Source: Acidobacteriota bacterium
GTDB lineage: Bacteria; Acidobacteriota; Terriglobia; Terriglobales; Acidobacteriaceae
DNA length: 64,000 bases
Assembly (NCBI GenBank): GCA_016196065.1
Contig: JACPYL010000010.1
Coordinates: 868,001 to 932,000, forward strand
Reading direction: 5' to 3'
The translations under genes were made by a program, and so were the position numbers. Below are positions 36,653-44,606 of this stretch, in pieces. Position 1 is the stretch's first letter; the number at the start of each line of letters is the position of its first letter. Below the pieces are notes generated by a model. That model saw only the letters and a list, made by a program, of their open reading frames with translations, made no database searches and was not told the origin of the DNA.

Positions 36653-38386
36653 ATGTTGATTTTGGGCCTGAATATGTTTCACGCCGACGCGTCGGCGGCG
36701 ATCATTGACGACGGCAAGATTCTTTTTGCAGTGGCCGAGGAGCGGCTTAATCGACGCAAGCATTACGGCGGGTTCCCCTCACTGGCCGTGAAGGCGTGTC
36801 TTGACGCCGTGGGTGCAAAGATCACAGACGTTGCCCATGTGGCGGTGGGACAGGACAGCGACGCGCACCTCGCGAAGAAGATCCAGTACGCGCTTGCCAA
36901 TCCCGCAAAGATTCTGAACTTGCTTAAAATGCGCCTGCGCAAAGAGGGCATGCGCGACGTTCGATCGCTACTGGCGAAGGCGCTCGACGTAGATGCCTCC
37001 ACGCTCAAATTTCAGGAGCATCATCTCGAACACCATATCGCCCATATCGCGAGTTCGTACTACTGCTCGCCTTGGGAGAAGGCTGCCGGGTTCAGCTACG
37101 ACGGCTCCGGTGATTTCGTGTCGACGATGAAGGTGCGTTGCGAGGGAAACGATATCGAGGTGCTCGAGCGCGTATTCCTTCCGCATTCGCTGGGTAGCTT
37201 CTACACCATGATCTGCGAGTTCATCGGCTACAAGAAATATGGCGATGAAGGCAAAGTGATGGGCCTCGCGCCTTATGGAAAAGATACCTACGTCGAACAG
37301 ATCGAGAAGATTCTGACGCTCAAGAACGGAACGTTTCAACTCGATCTGGATTACTTCATGCCGCTGGGCAGCAATCAGGGAATGGAAGTTCTGGCCGACG
37401 GAACGGTTCGCCTGGCGAGGCATTTCTCAGACAAGATGGAAAAGCTGTACGGCGCGCCGCGAGAATCGCATGCCGAAATTACGCAGCGCGACATGGACCT
37501 CTCGTACGCGATGCAGCATTGCTTCGAGGAAATATTCTTCCACCTGTTAAATGACCTCCACCACCGCGTGCCGGAAGAAAATTTAGCCATGGCCGGCGGG
37601 TGCGCGCTGAACAGTGTTGCGAATGGCAAGCTCTTCTCGCGAACGCCATTTCGTCGTACATGGATTCAACCCGCTGCCGGAGATGAAGGGCTGGCAATCG
37701 GTGCAGCCTTGCATACCTACCATTCGGTCCTGAAACAGCCACGGCGTGAGCACATGAATCATGCTTACCTGGGACCTGAGTTTTCGGAAGCCCAGATCGC
37801 GTCAGATTTGGCGGCTGCCGGAGTGAAGTATGAGAAGTGTGAGCGCGGGCCGCTGCTCGACGCCGTTTCCGATGAGATGGTGAAGGGCAACGTGGTGGGA
37901 TGGTTTCAGGGGCGCATGGAATGGGGCCCTCGCGCGCTGGGCAATCGTTCCATCGTGACGCATCCGGGCCTGCCCAACATGAAGGATGTACTCAATGCGC
38001 GGATCAAGCATCGCGAATGGTTTCGTCCTTTTGCGCCGGCAATTCTTGCGGAAGCGCAGCATGAATATTTCGAGCACGATCATCCGTCGCCCTACATGAT
38101 GCATGTGTACAAAATTCGCCCCGACAAGCGAAAACATTTGTGTGCGGTGAATCACGTCGATGACACAGGGCGGTTGCAGACGGTGACGCGTGAGGAGAAC
38201 GCGCTCTACTACGACTTGATCCGGACCTTCGGCAAGAAGACGGGCGTGCCGGTAATTCTGAACACCAGTTTCAACGAAAACGAGCCAATCGTGTGCACGC
38301 CGAAGGAAGCGATCGACTGCTTCCAGCGAACGAAAATGGATGTTCTTGCGATCGGCCCGTTTGTTGCGCGAAAAATCAGCGACTGA
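36653..38386 (+). CDS. NodU/CmcH-family carbamoyltransferase
   Basis: This 577-residue enzyme transfers a carbamoyl group from carbamoyl phosphate, through carbamoyl-adenylate, to a sugar hydroxyl. The N-terminal Kae1-like domain has LGLNMFHADASAA and the metal-binding EHHLEHHIAHIASSYY near 120-135. The YRDC-like C-terminal half has GRMEWGPRALGNRSI, KHREWFRPFAPAI and NTSFNENEPIV. It has the usual family length. It starts directly after the previous stop with GAGGA upstream. It probably carbamoylates a glycan residue. Confidence 0.9.
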   Translation: MLILGLNMFHADASAAIIDDGKILFAVAEERLNRRKHYGGFPSLAVKACLDAVGAKITDVAHVAVGQDSDAHLAKKIQYALANPAKILNLLKMRLRKEGMRDVRSLLAKALDVDASTLKFQEHHLEHHIAHIASSYYCSPWEKAAGFSYDGSGDFVSTMKVRCEGNDIEVLERVFLPHSLGSFYTMICEFIGYKKYGDEGKVMGLAPYGKDTYVEQIEKILTLKNGTFQLDLDYFMPLGSNQGMEVLADGTVRLARHFSDKMEKLYGAPRESHAEITQRDMDLSYAMQHCFEEIFFHLLNDLHHRVPEENLAMAGGCALNSVANGKLFSRTPFRRTWIQPAAGDEGLAIGAALHTYHSVLKQPRREHMNHAYLGPEFSEAQIASDLAAAGVKYEKCERGPLLDAVSDEMVKGNVVGWFQGRMEWGPRALGNRSIVTHPGLPNMKDVLNARIKHREWFRPFAPAILAEAQHEYFEHDHPSPYMMHVYKIRPDKRKHLCAVNHVDDTGRLQTVTREENALYYDLIRTFGKKTGVPVILNTSFNENEPIVCTPKEAIDCFQRTKMDVLAIGPFVARKISD

Positions 38387-38413
38387 CATTTGGCACTCAG
38401 CAATCGGTCCGCT

Positions 38414-39475
38414 ATGACAGTGCCCGGAAGTTCCGCAAATTCGCAGCCGCCTCGACTTCAGCGTCAGCGGACTTATCGCGGCATTCGTATCCTCGCGTGG
38501 GACGGTGACGTCCTGTACGCCTGTCGGGGTTATGAAATTGTTCGGCTCCGTTCGAACGGGCAAGACTGGGAAACGGTCGCGCGGTTCCATCCTGCATGGT
38601 GGCGCCATGTCACGTCGCAGACGAATCTGACCTACCGCCTGGTGCGGGACGGGTTCCACGCGGTGGTTGTTCTGCGTGACGGAACGATGATCGGCGCGGT
38701 TCCCGGCGGCATCGTAACCTGCAAAGGACAAAGCGGAAACTTTGCGGTCACGCATCGAATCGTCCGAGGGACGCGCCCCTTGCACATTGCTGCGACACCG
38801 TCAGGAAAACTATTCTGGGGCGAATACTTCGACAATCGGGAACGCGCGGAAGTTCATATCTATGCTTCCGATGACCAGGGCGAGACATGGGAAGTTGCGT
38901 ACACGTTTGCGTCCGGCAGCGTCCGGCACGTACACAACGTCGTCTACGATCGCTGGGCTGACTGTTTGTGGATACTGACTGGCGACGAAGGTGCGGAGTG
39001 CAAAGTTCTCCGAGCATCGAGTGATCTACGTTCGATCGAGACGGTGCTTGAAGGCAATCAGCAAACTCGCGCGGTTGCCGCAATTCCAACCGAGGGCGCG
39101 TTGTATCTTGCCACCGACACCCCCTCGGAGAGTAACCATGTTTACCGCTTTGACCGTTCGGGAAAGATCGACCGGGTGGGCGATCTGAACAGTTCGTCAA
39201 TTTACGGTTGCCGGGTTGCCGATGCAATATTTTTCTCCACGATGGTCGAGCCGAGTGCGGTGAACACAGACCGAAAAGTGCAAATCGCAGGAGCGAGAGA
39301 GGGAAGCGATTGGCACACATTGGCACAGTGGAAGAAAGACAATTTGCCGATGCGCTATTTTCAATACGGCAATGCGATTCTCCCCGACGGCGAAAATTCT
39401 ACTCGAATCCTCGCGGCCACTACGATTGCAGTCGAGGATGGCGATCTCACCACCACACTCTGGGATGTTGAATAA
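38414..39475 (+). CDS. Beta-propeller (BNR-like) protein, function unknown
   Basis: This 353-residue protein has repeated short strands of sialidase-like/BNR type, for example YASDDQGETWEVAYTF near 165. The repeats suggest a propeller without recognisable catalytic residues. No signal peptide or membrane anchor is visible. The start is uncertain: ATG at 38414 is used, although TTG at 38390 is in frame and neither has a good ribosome site. It lies between the carbamoyltransferase and the C5-epimerase-like gene, so a role in binding or modifying the glycan is possible. Confidence 0.5.
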   Translation: MTVPGSSANSQPPRLQRQRTYRGIRILAWDGDVLYACRGYEIVRLRSNGQDWETVARFHPAWWRHVTSQTNLTYRLVRDGFHAVVVLRDGTMIGAVPGGIVTCKGQSGNFAVTHRIVRGTRPLHIAATPSGKLFWGEYFDNRERAEVHIYASDDQGETWEVAYTFASGSVRHVHNVVYDRWADCLWILTGDEGAECKVLRASSDLRSIETVLEGNQQTRAVAAIPTEGALYLATDTPSESNHVYRFDRSGKIDRVGDLNSSSIYGCRVADAIFFSTMVEPSAVNTDRKVQIAGAREGSDWHTLAQWKKDNLPMRYFQYGNAILPDGENSTRILAATTIAVEDGDLTTTLWDVE

Positions 39476-39510
39476 CGCGTGAATGCTATAGTGCGGAGGC
39501 ATCGAACCCC

Positions 39511-40491
39511 ATGAGCTTCCGCACTCGCTGGCACTACTACCGCCGTATTTTCAGCGCATATCTTGGCTCTGGCCGAAGCCAATTGACTTTCTGGCATGAG
39601 GTGCCGGAGGCTAACCCGCGGGCCAGCCGCGACCGGCTCGGTGAGTACTACATGTTGTTCCGAGAAAAAGCCGACTACGCCGGACACCACGATGCGGACG
39701 GTGTTCCGATGCTCGACTATCACGGAACGATCGGCCTGCGGTACAACCCGATCGCAATCGCGCAGTGGGGATTGGGAAATTACAACCTGCTTTCCGAGGC
39801 GCAATTTGAAAGCCGATGGCAAAAAGCAAAGGCGGCCGCGGATTGGTTGTGCAAGAACCTTCAGCAAAACTCTCAGGGCCTGTGGGTTTGGAATCATCAT
39901 TTCGACTGGGAATATCGCGACACTCTGAAGGCACCGTGGTACTCGGGACTGGCGCAGGGGCAGGGAATTTCTCTGCTCCTGCGAGTTCACGCTCATTCCG
40001 GAGAAGAAAAATATCGTGAGGCGGCACAGCGAGCGTTCATTCCGCTGACAAAAGATGTTGGCTCGGGCGGAGTGCTTTTCGAAGACCAGAACAAGAATAT
40101 CTGGATCGAAGAATATCTCGTCAACCCGCCGACCCACATCCTCAACGGCTTCATGTGGGCTCTGTGGGGAGTGTTTGACTATTGGATTGTCAGCCAGGAA
40201 ACAGAGGTGAGAGAGCTGTTCAATCGCGGTGCATCAACGGTTCTGGCAAACCTCGCGCACTACGACACTGGCTATTGGTCGCTCTATGAGCAATCGGGAA
40301 CGCGGCTGAAGATGCTGGCCAGCCCGTTTTATCATCGACTGCACATCGTGCAGTTGCGAATCATGACGATGCTGACAGGCAGCAGTCTGTTTAACGACGT
40401 TGCGAACCGGTGGGAAGGCTATCTGCGATCCCCCGCAAATCGCAGGCGGGCGCTGGTTGGAAAAGCGCTATTCAAGTTGTTGTATTACTGA
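39511..40491 (+). CDS. D-glucuronyl C5-epimerase-like protein
   Basis: This 326-residue protein resembles the catalytic C-terminal domain of heparan-sulfate glucuronyl C5-epimerase. The (alpha/alpha) toroid motifs are visible: KAPWYSGLAQGQGISLLLR, THILNGFMWALWGVFDYW and YDTGYWSLYEQSG. Related enzymes change D-glucuronate to L-iduronate in a polymer. No signal peptide is evident, so it may act on lipid-linked units in the cytoplasm. ATG at 39511 is preceded by GGAGG eleven bases upstream. A WbuB-like GT4 follows after 2 bases. Confidence 0.75.
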   Translation: MSFRTRWHYYRRIFSAYLGSGRSQLTFWHEVPEANPRASRDRLGEYYMLFREKADYAGHHDADGVPMLDYHGTIGLRYNPIAIAQWGLGNYNLLSEAQFESRWQKAKAAADWLCKNLQQNSQGLWVWNHHFDWEYRDTLKAPWYSGLAQGQGISLLLRVHAHSGEEKYREAAQRAFIPLTKDVGSGGVLFEDQNKNIWIEEYLVNPPTHILNGFMWALWGVFDYWIVSQETEVRELFNRGASTVLANLAHYDTGYWSLYEQSGTRLKMLASPFYHRLHIVQLRIMTMLTGSSLFNDVANRWEGYLRSPANRRRALVGKALFKLLYY

Positions 40492-40493
40492 CC

Positions 40494-41720
40494 GTGAAGA
40501 TTCTCTACGTATCGCAATATTTTCCTCCGGAGATGGGAGCGCCTGCGGCGCGGGCGTCGGAGTTGTCCCGCCATTGGGCGCGGATGGGGCACGAAGTGAC
40601 TGTGCTTACCGGTTTTCCAAATCATCCGACCGGAGTGGTTCCAGCCGAATGGCGTGCGCGTTTGCGAAGGCTCATCCACAAAGAAGTTGTCGATGGAGTC
40701 CAAGTAGTGCGCACATGGCTGTGGCCTTTACCCAATCGGAAAGCGCATGAGCGGATACGGAACTACGCATCGTTCTGGCTGTCGGCATCGCTCAGTGGAT
40801 TGAGTCTGCAGAAGCCTGACGTTGTCATCGGCAGTTCGCCACAATTGCTTGCCGCGCTCGCGGGATGGTGGATTGCCTACTGGAAGCGGGTGCCGTTTGT
40901 TTTTGAAGTCCGTGATTTGTGGCCAGAGTCACTGGCTGCGGTCGGAGCCGGCGGCGAAGGCTCCGTGCTCCATCGCTCGCTGGGAGTGATTGCGGGATTT
41001 CTCTACCGGCGAAGTCGTCACATTGCGGTCGTGACGCCTGCTTTCAAGGATCACCTGATTCAGCACTGGAGGGTTCCCGCCGAGAAAATTTCAATTGTTG
41101 AAAACGGAGTCGAAACGGAACTCTTCCGTCCGTGTCCGCCGGGAACTGTTCCCGGCACCGAAGGCCGATTCGTAGTTTGCTACATCGGCACGATGGGTAT
41201 GGCGCACGGTCTGGAGACTCTGATTGCTGCTGCCGAACAACTCCGCGACAGATTTCCGGAGGCGGTCTTTCTGATGATCGGCGAAGGTGCGGAGAAAGAG
41301 CACATCGTAGAACTCGCACGAGCCCGTGAGTTGACGAATATTGTCTTCCTAGACCAGCAACCGCGCGAGCATATCCCCGCGTACATTGCGGGTTCTGATG
41401 TTTGCCTGGTCATGCTCAAGAAAACGGACCTATTCAAGACGGTGATCCCAACCAAGCTACTGGAGTACATGGCATGCGAGAAGCCGGTGCTTGTCGCGGT
41501 GGATGGTCAGGCTCGTCAGGTTGTTGAAGAGGCGAAAGCGGGCGTGTTTGTGGAGCCTGACGACGCCGAGGCACTCGTCCAGGCAATCCTGTCTCTGGCG
41601 GCGGATCCAGACGGGAGGAGGCAGATGGGTATCAGAGGACGCCAATATATCGTCAGCCGGCTCTCGCGGGAGCAAACCGCACGGACATACATCACTGTCC
41701 TGGACAGGCTGCACAGCTGA
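40494..41720 (+). CDS. GT4 glycosyltransferase, WbuB-like
   Basis: This 408-residue GT-B enzyme has YVSQYFPPEMGAPAARASELSRHW at its start. It also has FEVRDLWPESL, the EKISIVENGVETELF region, YIGTMGMAHGLETL and the IPTKLLEYMACEKPV motif. These features match WbuB/WbuL-type transferases that add an N-acetyl-fucosamine-type sugar to polyprenyl-linked units. I chose GTG at 40494, two bases after the previous stop; the longer frame to 40410 would lie inside the C5-epimerase-like gene. It is the last gene of this rightward block. Confidence 0.88.
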   Translation: MKILYVSQYFPPEMGAPAARASELSRHWARMGHEVTVLTGFPNHPTGVVPAEWRARLRRLIHKEVVDGVQVVRTWLWPLPNRKAHERIRNYASFWLSASLSGLSLQKPDVVIGSSPQLLAALAGWWIAYWKRVPFVFEVRDLWPESLAAVGAGGEGSVLHRSLGVIAGFLYRRSRHIAVVTPAFKDHLIQHWRVPAEKISIVENGVETELFRPCPPGTVPGTEGRFVVCYIGTMGMAHGLETLIAAAEQLRDRFPEAVFLMIGEGAEKEHIVELARARELTNIVFLDQQPREHIPAYIAGSDVCLVMLKKTDLFKTVIPTKLLEYMACEKPVLVAVDGQARQVVEEAKAGVFVEPDDAEALVQAILSLAADPDGRRQMGIRGRQYIVSRLSREQTARTYITVLDRLHS

Positions 41721-41740
41721 TCCGCGCTGAGTGATGGAAA

Positions 41741-42730
41741 TCAGCGAATCGCGATCACGGCCAAAGCGGACGTCATGGAGAAGGCCGCTTCTGCGCTGCG
41801 ATAGGCGAGCGCCTTGCCTGCGCTGCCCGGCACGAACAACACATCGCCTTTCAGCATCGCGACATCCGGAGATTTTGCACGCAGTACTTTCTGGAGCGGT
41901 ACCGGTATCTCTTTCACTCCGTCCGGAGTCTGGCGCAGAATCTTGGATCCGTTCAAAGAGGCAGTGCGTGTGCCCCCGCCGGCCAGGGCGAGAGCCTTGA
42001 GAACCGTCAGCGAGTTGTCTTCGATCATGAAGCCGCTCGGCCGCGCCACATCGCCTACAACATACACAATTCCTGCGCGGGACACGACGATCGTGTCACC
42101 TGCATTGATGGCCACGTTGTTGTCGGTGTCCTCGGCAAGGTTCGAGGGAAGATGCAGTTCCATTTTTTGATCGGGATTCTGACGATGAATGATTGTGACG
42201 TTTCGGCCAGCCTTTTCCGTTAATCCACCCGCCGCAGAGATCAGGTCGAAAAGGTGGCGATCGCCGATCACGGGATACGCTCCAGGGTGCGCGACTTCGC
42301 CCATCATGTTGACCGCTTGCGATGCCGATTCATTCACAAAAATACTGACATGAGGATTGCGGACAAACCCACCATCCTCGAGACGTTTCTGGACCAGATC
42401 CTGGGCTTCGTCCACGGTAAGGTCGGCGATGTGCACGTAGTCGACCAAGGGAAGATACACATCTCCGCCACTACCGATGCGTGCCTTGGTGCTGAGATCG
42501 GGAACTCCAAACACCGTCAGCTCAATCAAGTCGCCCGCACTCAGTTTTGCGGTGGGACTGAACGGTGAGCGCAGACCGGTCTGGGGAGCCGTGCCCGCGG
42601 TTGACGCTGCAGTAGATAGCGGCGCGGCCGCATCGGGAGCCGGGGTTTGGGCGAGCGCGGACACGCTCAGCACACTAAGAATCAGCAGGCACAACGGTTG
42701 CGAATAAGAGCGGCGAGTCTGCCGAAACAT
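41741..42730 (-). CDS. Polysaccharide export protein (Wza-like, SLBB domains)
   Basis: This 329-residue periplasmic/outer-membrane export protein has a signal peptide (about 1-27, cleaved near SALAQ) and no lipobox cysteine, unlike E. coli Wza. The Poly_export domain contains AGDLIELTVFGVPDLS and VYLPLVDYVHI. Two SLBB repeats follow (about 140-310), with VMMGEVAHPGAYP-like and VVGDVARPSGF segments. It forms or gates the export channel opposite the Wzz/BY-kinase encoded 37 kb away. GAGGAG lies seven bases before the ATG. It is transcribed convergently with the WbuB-like gene. Confidence 0.9.
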   Translation of the reverse strand: MFRQTRRSYSQPLCLLILSVLSVSALAQTPAPDAAAPLSTAASTAGTAPQTGLRSPFSPTAKLSAGDLIELTVFGVPDLSTKARIGSGGDVYLPLVDYVHIADLTVDEAQDLVQKRLEDGGFVRNPHVSIFVNESASQAVNMMGEVAHPGAYPVIGDRHLFDLISAAGGLTEKAGRNVTIIHRQNPDQKMELHLPSNLAEDTDNNVAINAGDTIVVSRAGIVYVVGDVARPSGFMIEDNSLTVLKALALAGGGTRTASLNGSKILRQTPDGVKEIPVPLQKVLRAKSPDVAMLKGDVLFVPGSAGKALAYRSAEAAFSMTSALAVIAIR

Positions 42731-42807
42731 ACGGGGCTCCTCAGATCGATGCGTGTGCCATCGAGTCTAGCACAGCCAAAAGAGTGACTAGACCGGTTCC
42801 CTATGTG

Positions 42808-42835
42808 TTGACAGGAGGCTGCAGAGGGATAGAGT
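42808..42835 (+). promoter_or_regulatory. Sigma70-type promoter candidate upstream of the WecA-like gene (distal)
   Basis: A perfect TTGACA (42808-42813), a 16-base spacer and TAGAGT (42830-42835) lie in the 257-bp divergent gap. Confidence 0.5.
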
Positions 42836-42853
42836 TTTCCACAGGGTGATCCA

Positions 42854-42883
42854 TTGCTCGCGCTTAACCCTGAGTTGTATACT
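42854..42883 (+). promoter_or_regulatory. Sigma70-type promoter candidate upstream of the WecA-like gene (proximal)
   Basis: TTGCTC (42854-42859), an 18-base spacer and TATACT (42878-42883) lie 105 bases before the start at 42988. With the distal candidate this suggests tandem promoters. Confidence 0.45.
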
Positions 42884-42987
42884 GCTGAGATCGAAAATAT
42901 TCCCATTTTAGGAAGCAGCGCAAGTTTTTGCGTCGAGACGACCGGTTTGCAACCTAACAGAGTTCTGGCCGGAAGGATTGCCGGATT

Positions 42988-44529
42988 TTGACTTTGCTAT
43001 TTTTAGGGATATTCGTAGTTTCCTTGGTGGTGTCCTTCGCCGCGACACGCCAAGTGCGCGACGTGGCCAATCGTCGCGGGTGGATCTCAGTCCCAAAAGA
43101 CGGGCGTCATGTTCATCAGACTGCGCTTCCGCGTCTGGGTGGCGTAGCGATCTTCCTGGCGTTTTCCTTAAGTCTGATCCTGTGGCTGGGCCTATCTCTT
43201 GTCTATCCAAATCTACTGAAGGGTCTGGCTCCGGAAACTCTTCTGCGGATCTACGTTCCTGCCTGCCTGATCTTCTGTCTCGGGATCTACGATGATTTGC
43301 ACGGTGCCGGCCCGTATCTGAAGTTTTCCGTTCAGGTGATTGCGGCCACGATGTTGTTTATCGGCGGGATGCGGATCCTCGATCTGCCGGTTTTGTTCGG
43401 CGCGCACAGCTTGCCCTGGTTCGTGGGTTTGCCACTGACGGTCTTGTGGGTGGTAGCGATCACAAATGCGTTCAATCTGATTGACGGGTTGGACGGATTG
43501 GCGGCAGGTTCGGCGCTGTTCTCTACCGTAGTGTTTTTTATCGTCGCTCTGGTGAATGAGTCCTGGCTGGGTTCGCTGATGAGCGTGGCGTTGGCGGGAG
43601 CGATTCTTGGTTTCCTGCGCTTCAATTTCAATCCAGCAACGATTTTTCTGGGAGACTCGGGCAGCCTCTTCATCGGTTTTGTTCTCAGCGCGCTGGCGTT
43701 GGCCGGAGCGCAAAAAGCACCCACACTGGTTGCGGTAGCAATTCCGGTGGTTTCCTTCGGCCTGCCGATTCTGGAAACGGCCCTTTCGATTTTGCGGCGA
43801 CTGATTAGTGGGCGGCCGATTTTCACTGCCGATCGAGAACACATCCATCACAAACTGCTCGAGATGGGTTTTTCGCACCGGCAAGTAGTTATCGTGCTGT
43901 ATGCCGTGTCGGCATTGTTTGCGATGTTGAGCCTGTTTTTGCTCTGGCCTACGGGAAGCACGTTGGGGTTGGTTCTGGCGGTGGTTGGTACTGGGGTGTG
44001 GCTCGGCGTCCAGCACTTGAATTACTTGGAGTTCGGAGAACTCCGGCGAGTGGCCCTACGCACGATCGAACAACGTCAGATCGTCATCAACAATCTCGCG
44101 ATCCGCCGGGCTGTCGAAGAACTGAAAGTTGCGACCAGCTACGATCAAGTCCGAAGCGTTCTGCTGGCTGCTTTCGAGGGCAACGATTTTGACGCGTTTG
44201 AGCTACAACTGAAGGCCCTGTCGGGCGATCAGGGGAGCTTCGTGGAGATGAATAAACCCTTTCATTGGACGAAGATCCCGCACATTGTTTCAATTTCAAC
44301 TATGCCTTCCTGGAAACTGACCTTGGAACTGGTCACGACCACGAACCGGCGTCGCGGATCGCTGGTTGTTTATCGCGTCTATAGCCAAAGAGGTCTGCAA
44401 CTGGATGTCAACCTGATCACGTCCGCATTCCCGGTTGCCCTGGCTGATGCTCTGGACCGAGTTTTTGCCACAGCTGAGGTTCTGACGACAGCCCCCGGTG
44501 AAGTGCAATATCTTGCAGCTAACCTCTAA
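42988..44529 (+). CDS. WecA/MraY-family undecaprenyl-phosphate sugar-1-phosphate transferase with C-terminal extension
   Basis: This 513-residue polytopic glycan-initiating enzyme has the family motifs: GIYDDLHG near 97-104, NAFNLIDGLDGLAAG near 155-169, NPATIFLGDSGSLF near 213-226, and the His motif REHIHHKLL near 281-289. It attaches a sugar-1-phosphate, probably GlcNAc-1-P, to undecaprenyl phosphate on the cytoplasmic side. WecA-family members usually end near residue 350. This one has about 160 extra, mostly soluble residues of unknown function (QRQIVINNLAIRRAVEELK onward). The start is TTG at 42988, with AAGGA ten bases upstream. Two promoter candidates precede it. Confidence 0.87.
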   Translation: MTLLFLGIFVVSLVVSFAATRQVRDVANRRGWISVPKDGRHVHQTALPRLGGVAIFLAFSLSLILWLGLSLVYPNLLKGLAPETLLRIYVPACLIFCLGIYDDLHGAGPYLKFSVQVIAATMLFIGGMRILDLPVLFGAHSLPWFVGLPLTVLWVVAITNAFNLIDGLDGLAAGSALFSTVVFFIVALVNESWLGSLMSVALAGAILGFLRFNFNPATIFLGDSGSLFIGFVLSALALAGAQKAPTLVAVAIPVVSFGLPILETALSILRRLISGRPIFTADREHIHHKLLEMGFSHRQVVIVLYAVSALFAMLSLFLLWPTGSTLGLVLAVVGTGVWLGVQHLNYLEFGELRRVALRTIEQRQIVINNLAIRRAVEELKVATSYDQVRSVLLAAFEGNDFDAFELQLKALSGDQGSFVEMNKPFHWTKIPHIVSISTMPSWKLTLELVTTTNRRRGSLVVYRVYSQRGLQLDVNLITSAFPVALADALDRVFATAEVLTTAPGEVQYLAANL

Positions 44530-44606
44530 GCGTATTTTTCGCACCTTTTTCCTTCGATTGACCATTGGGGTAATATGGTTGCGTCCGCGACCATGGATCG
44601 GGCCCC

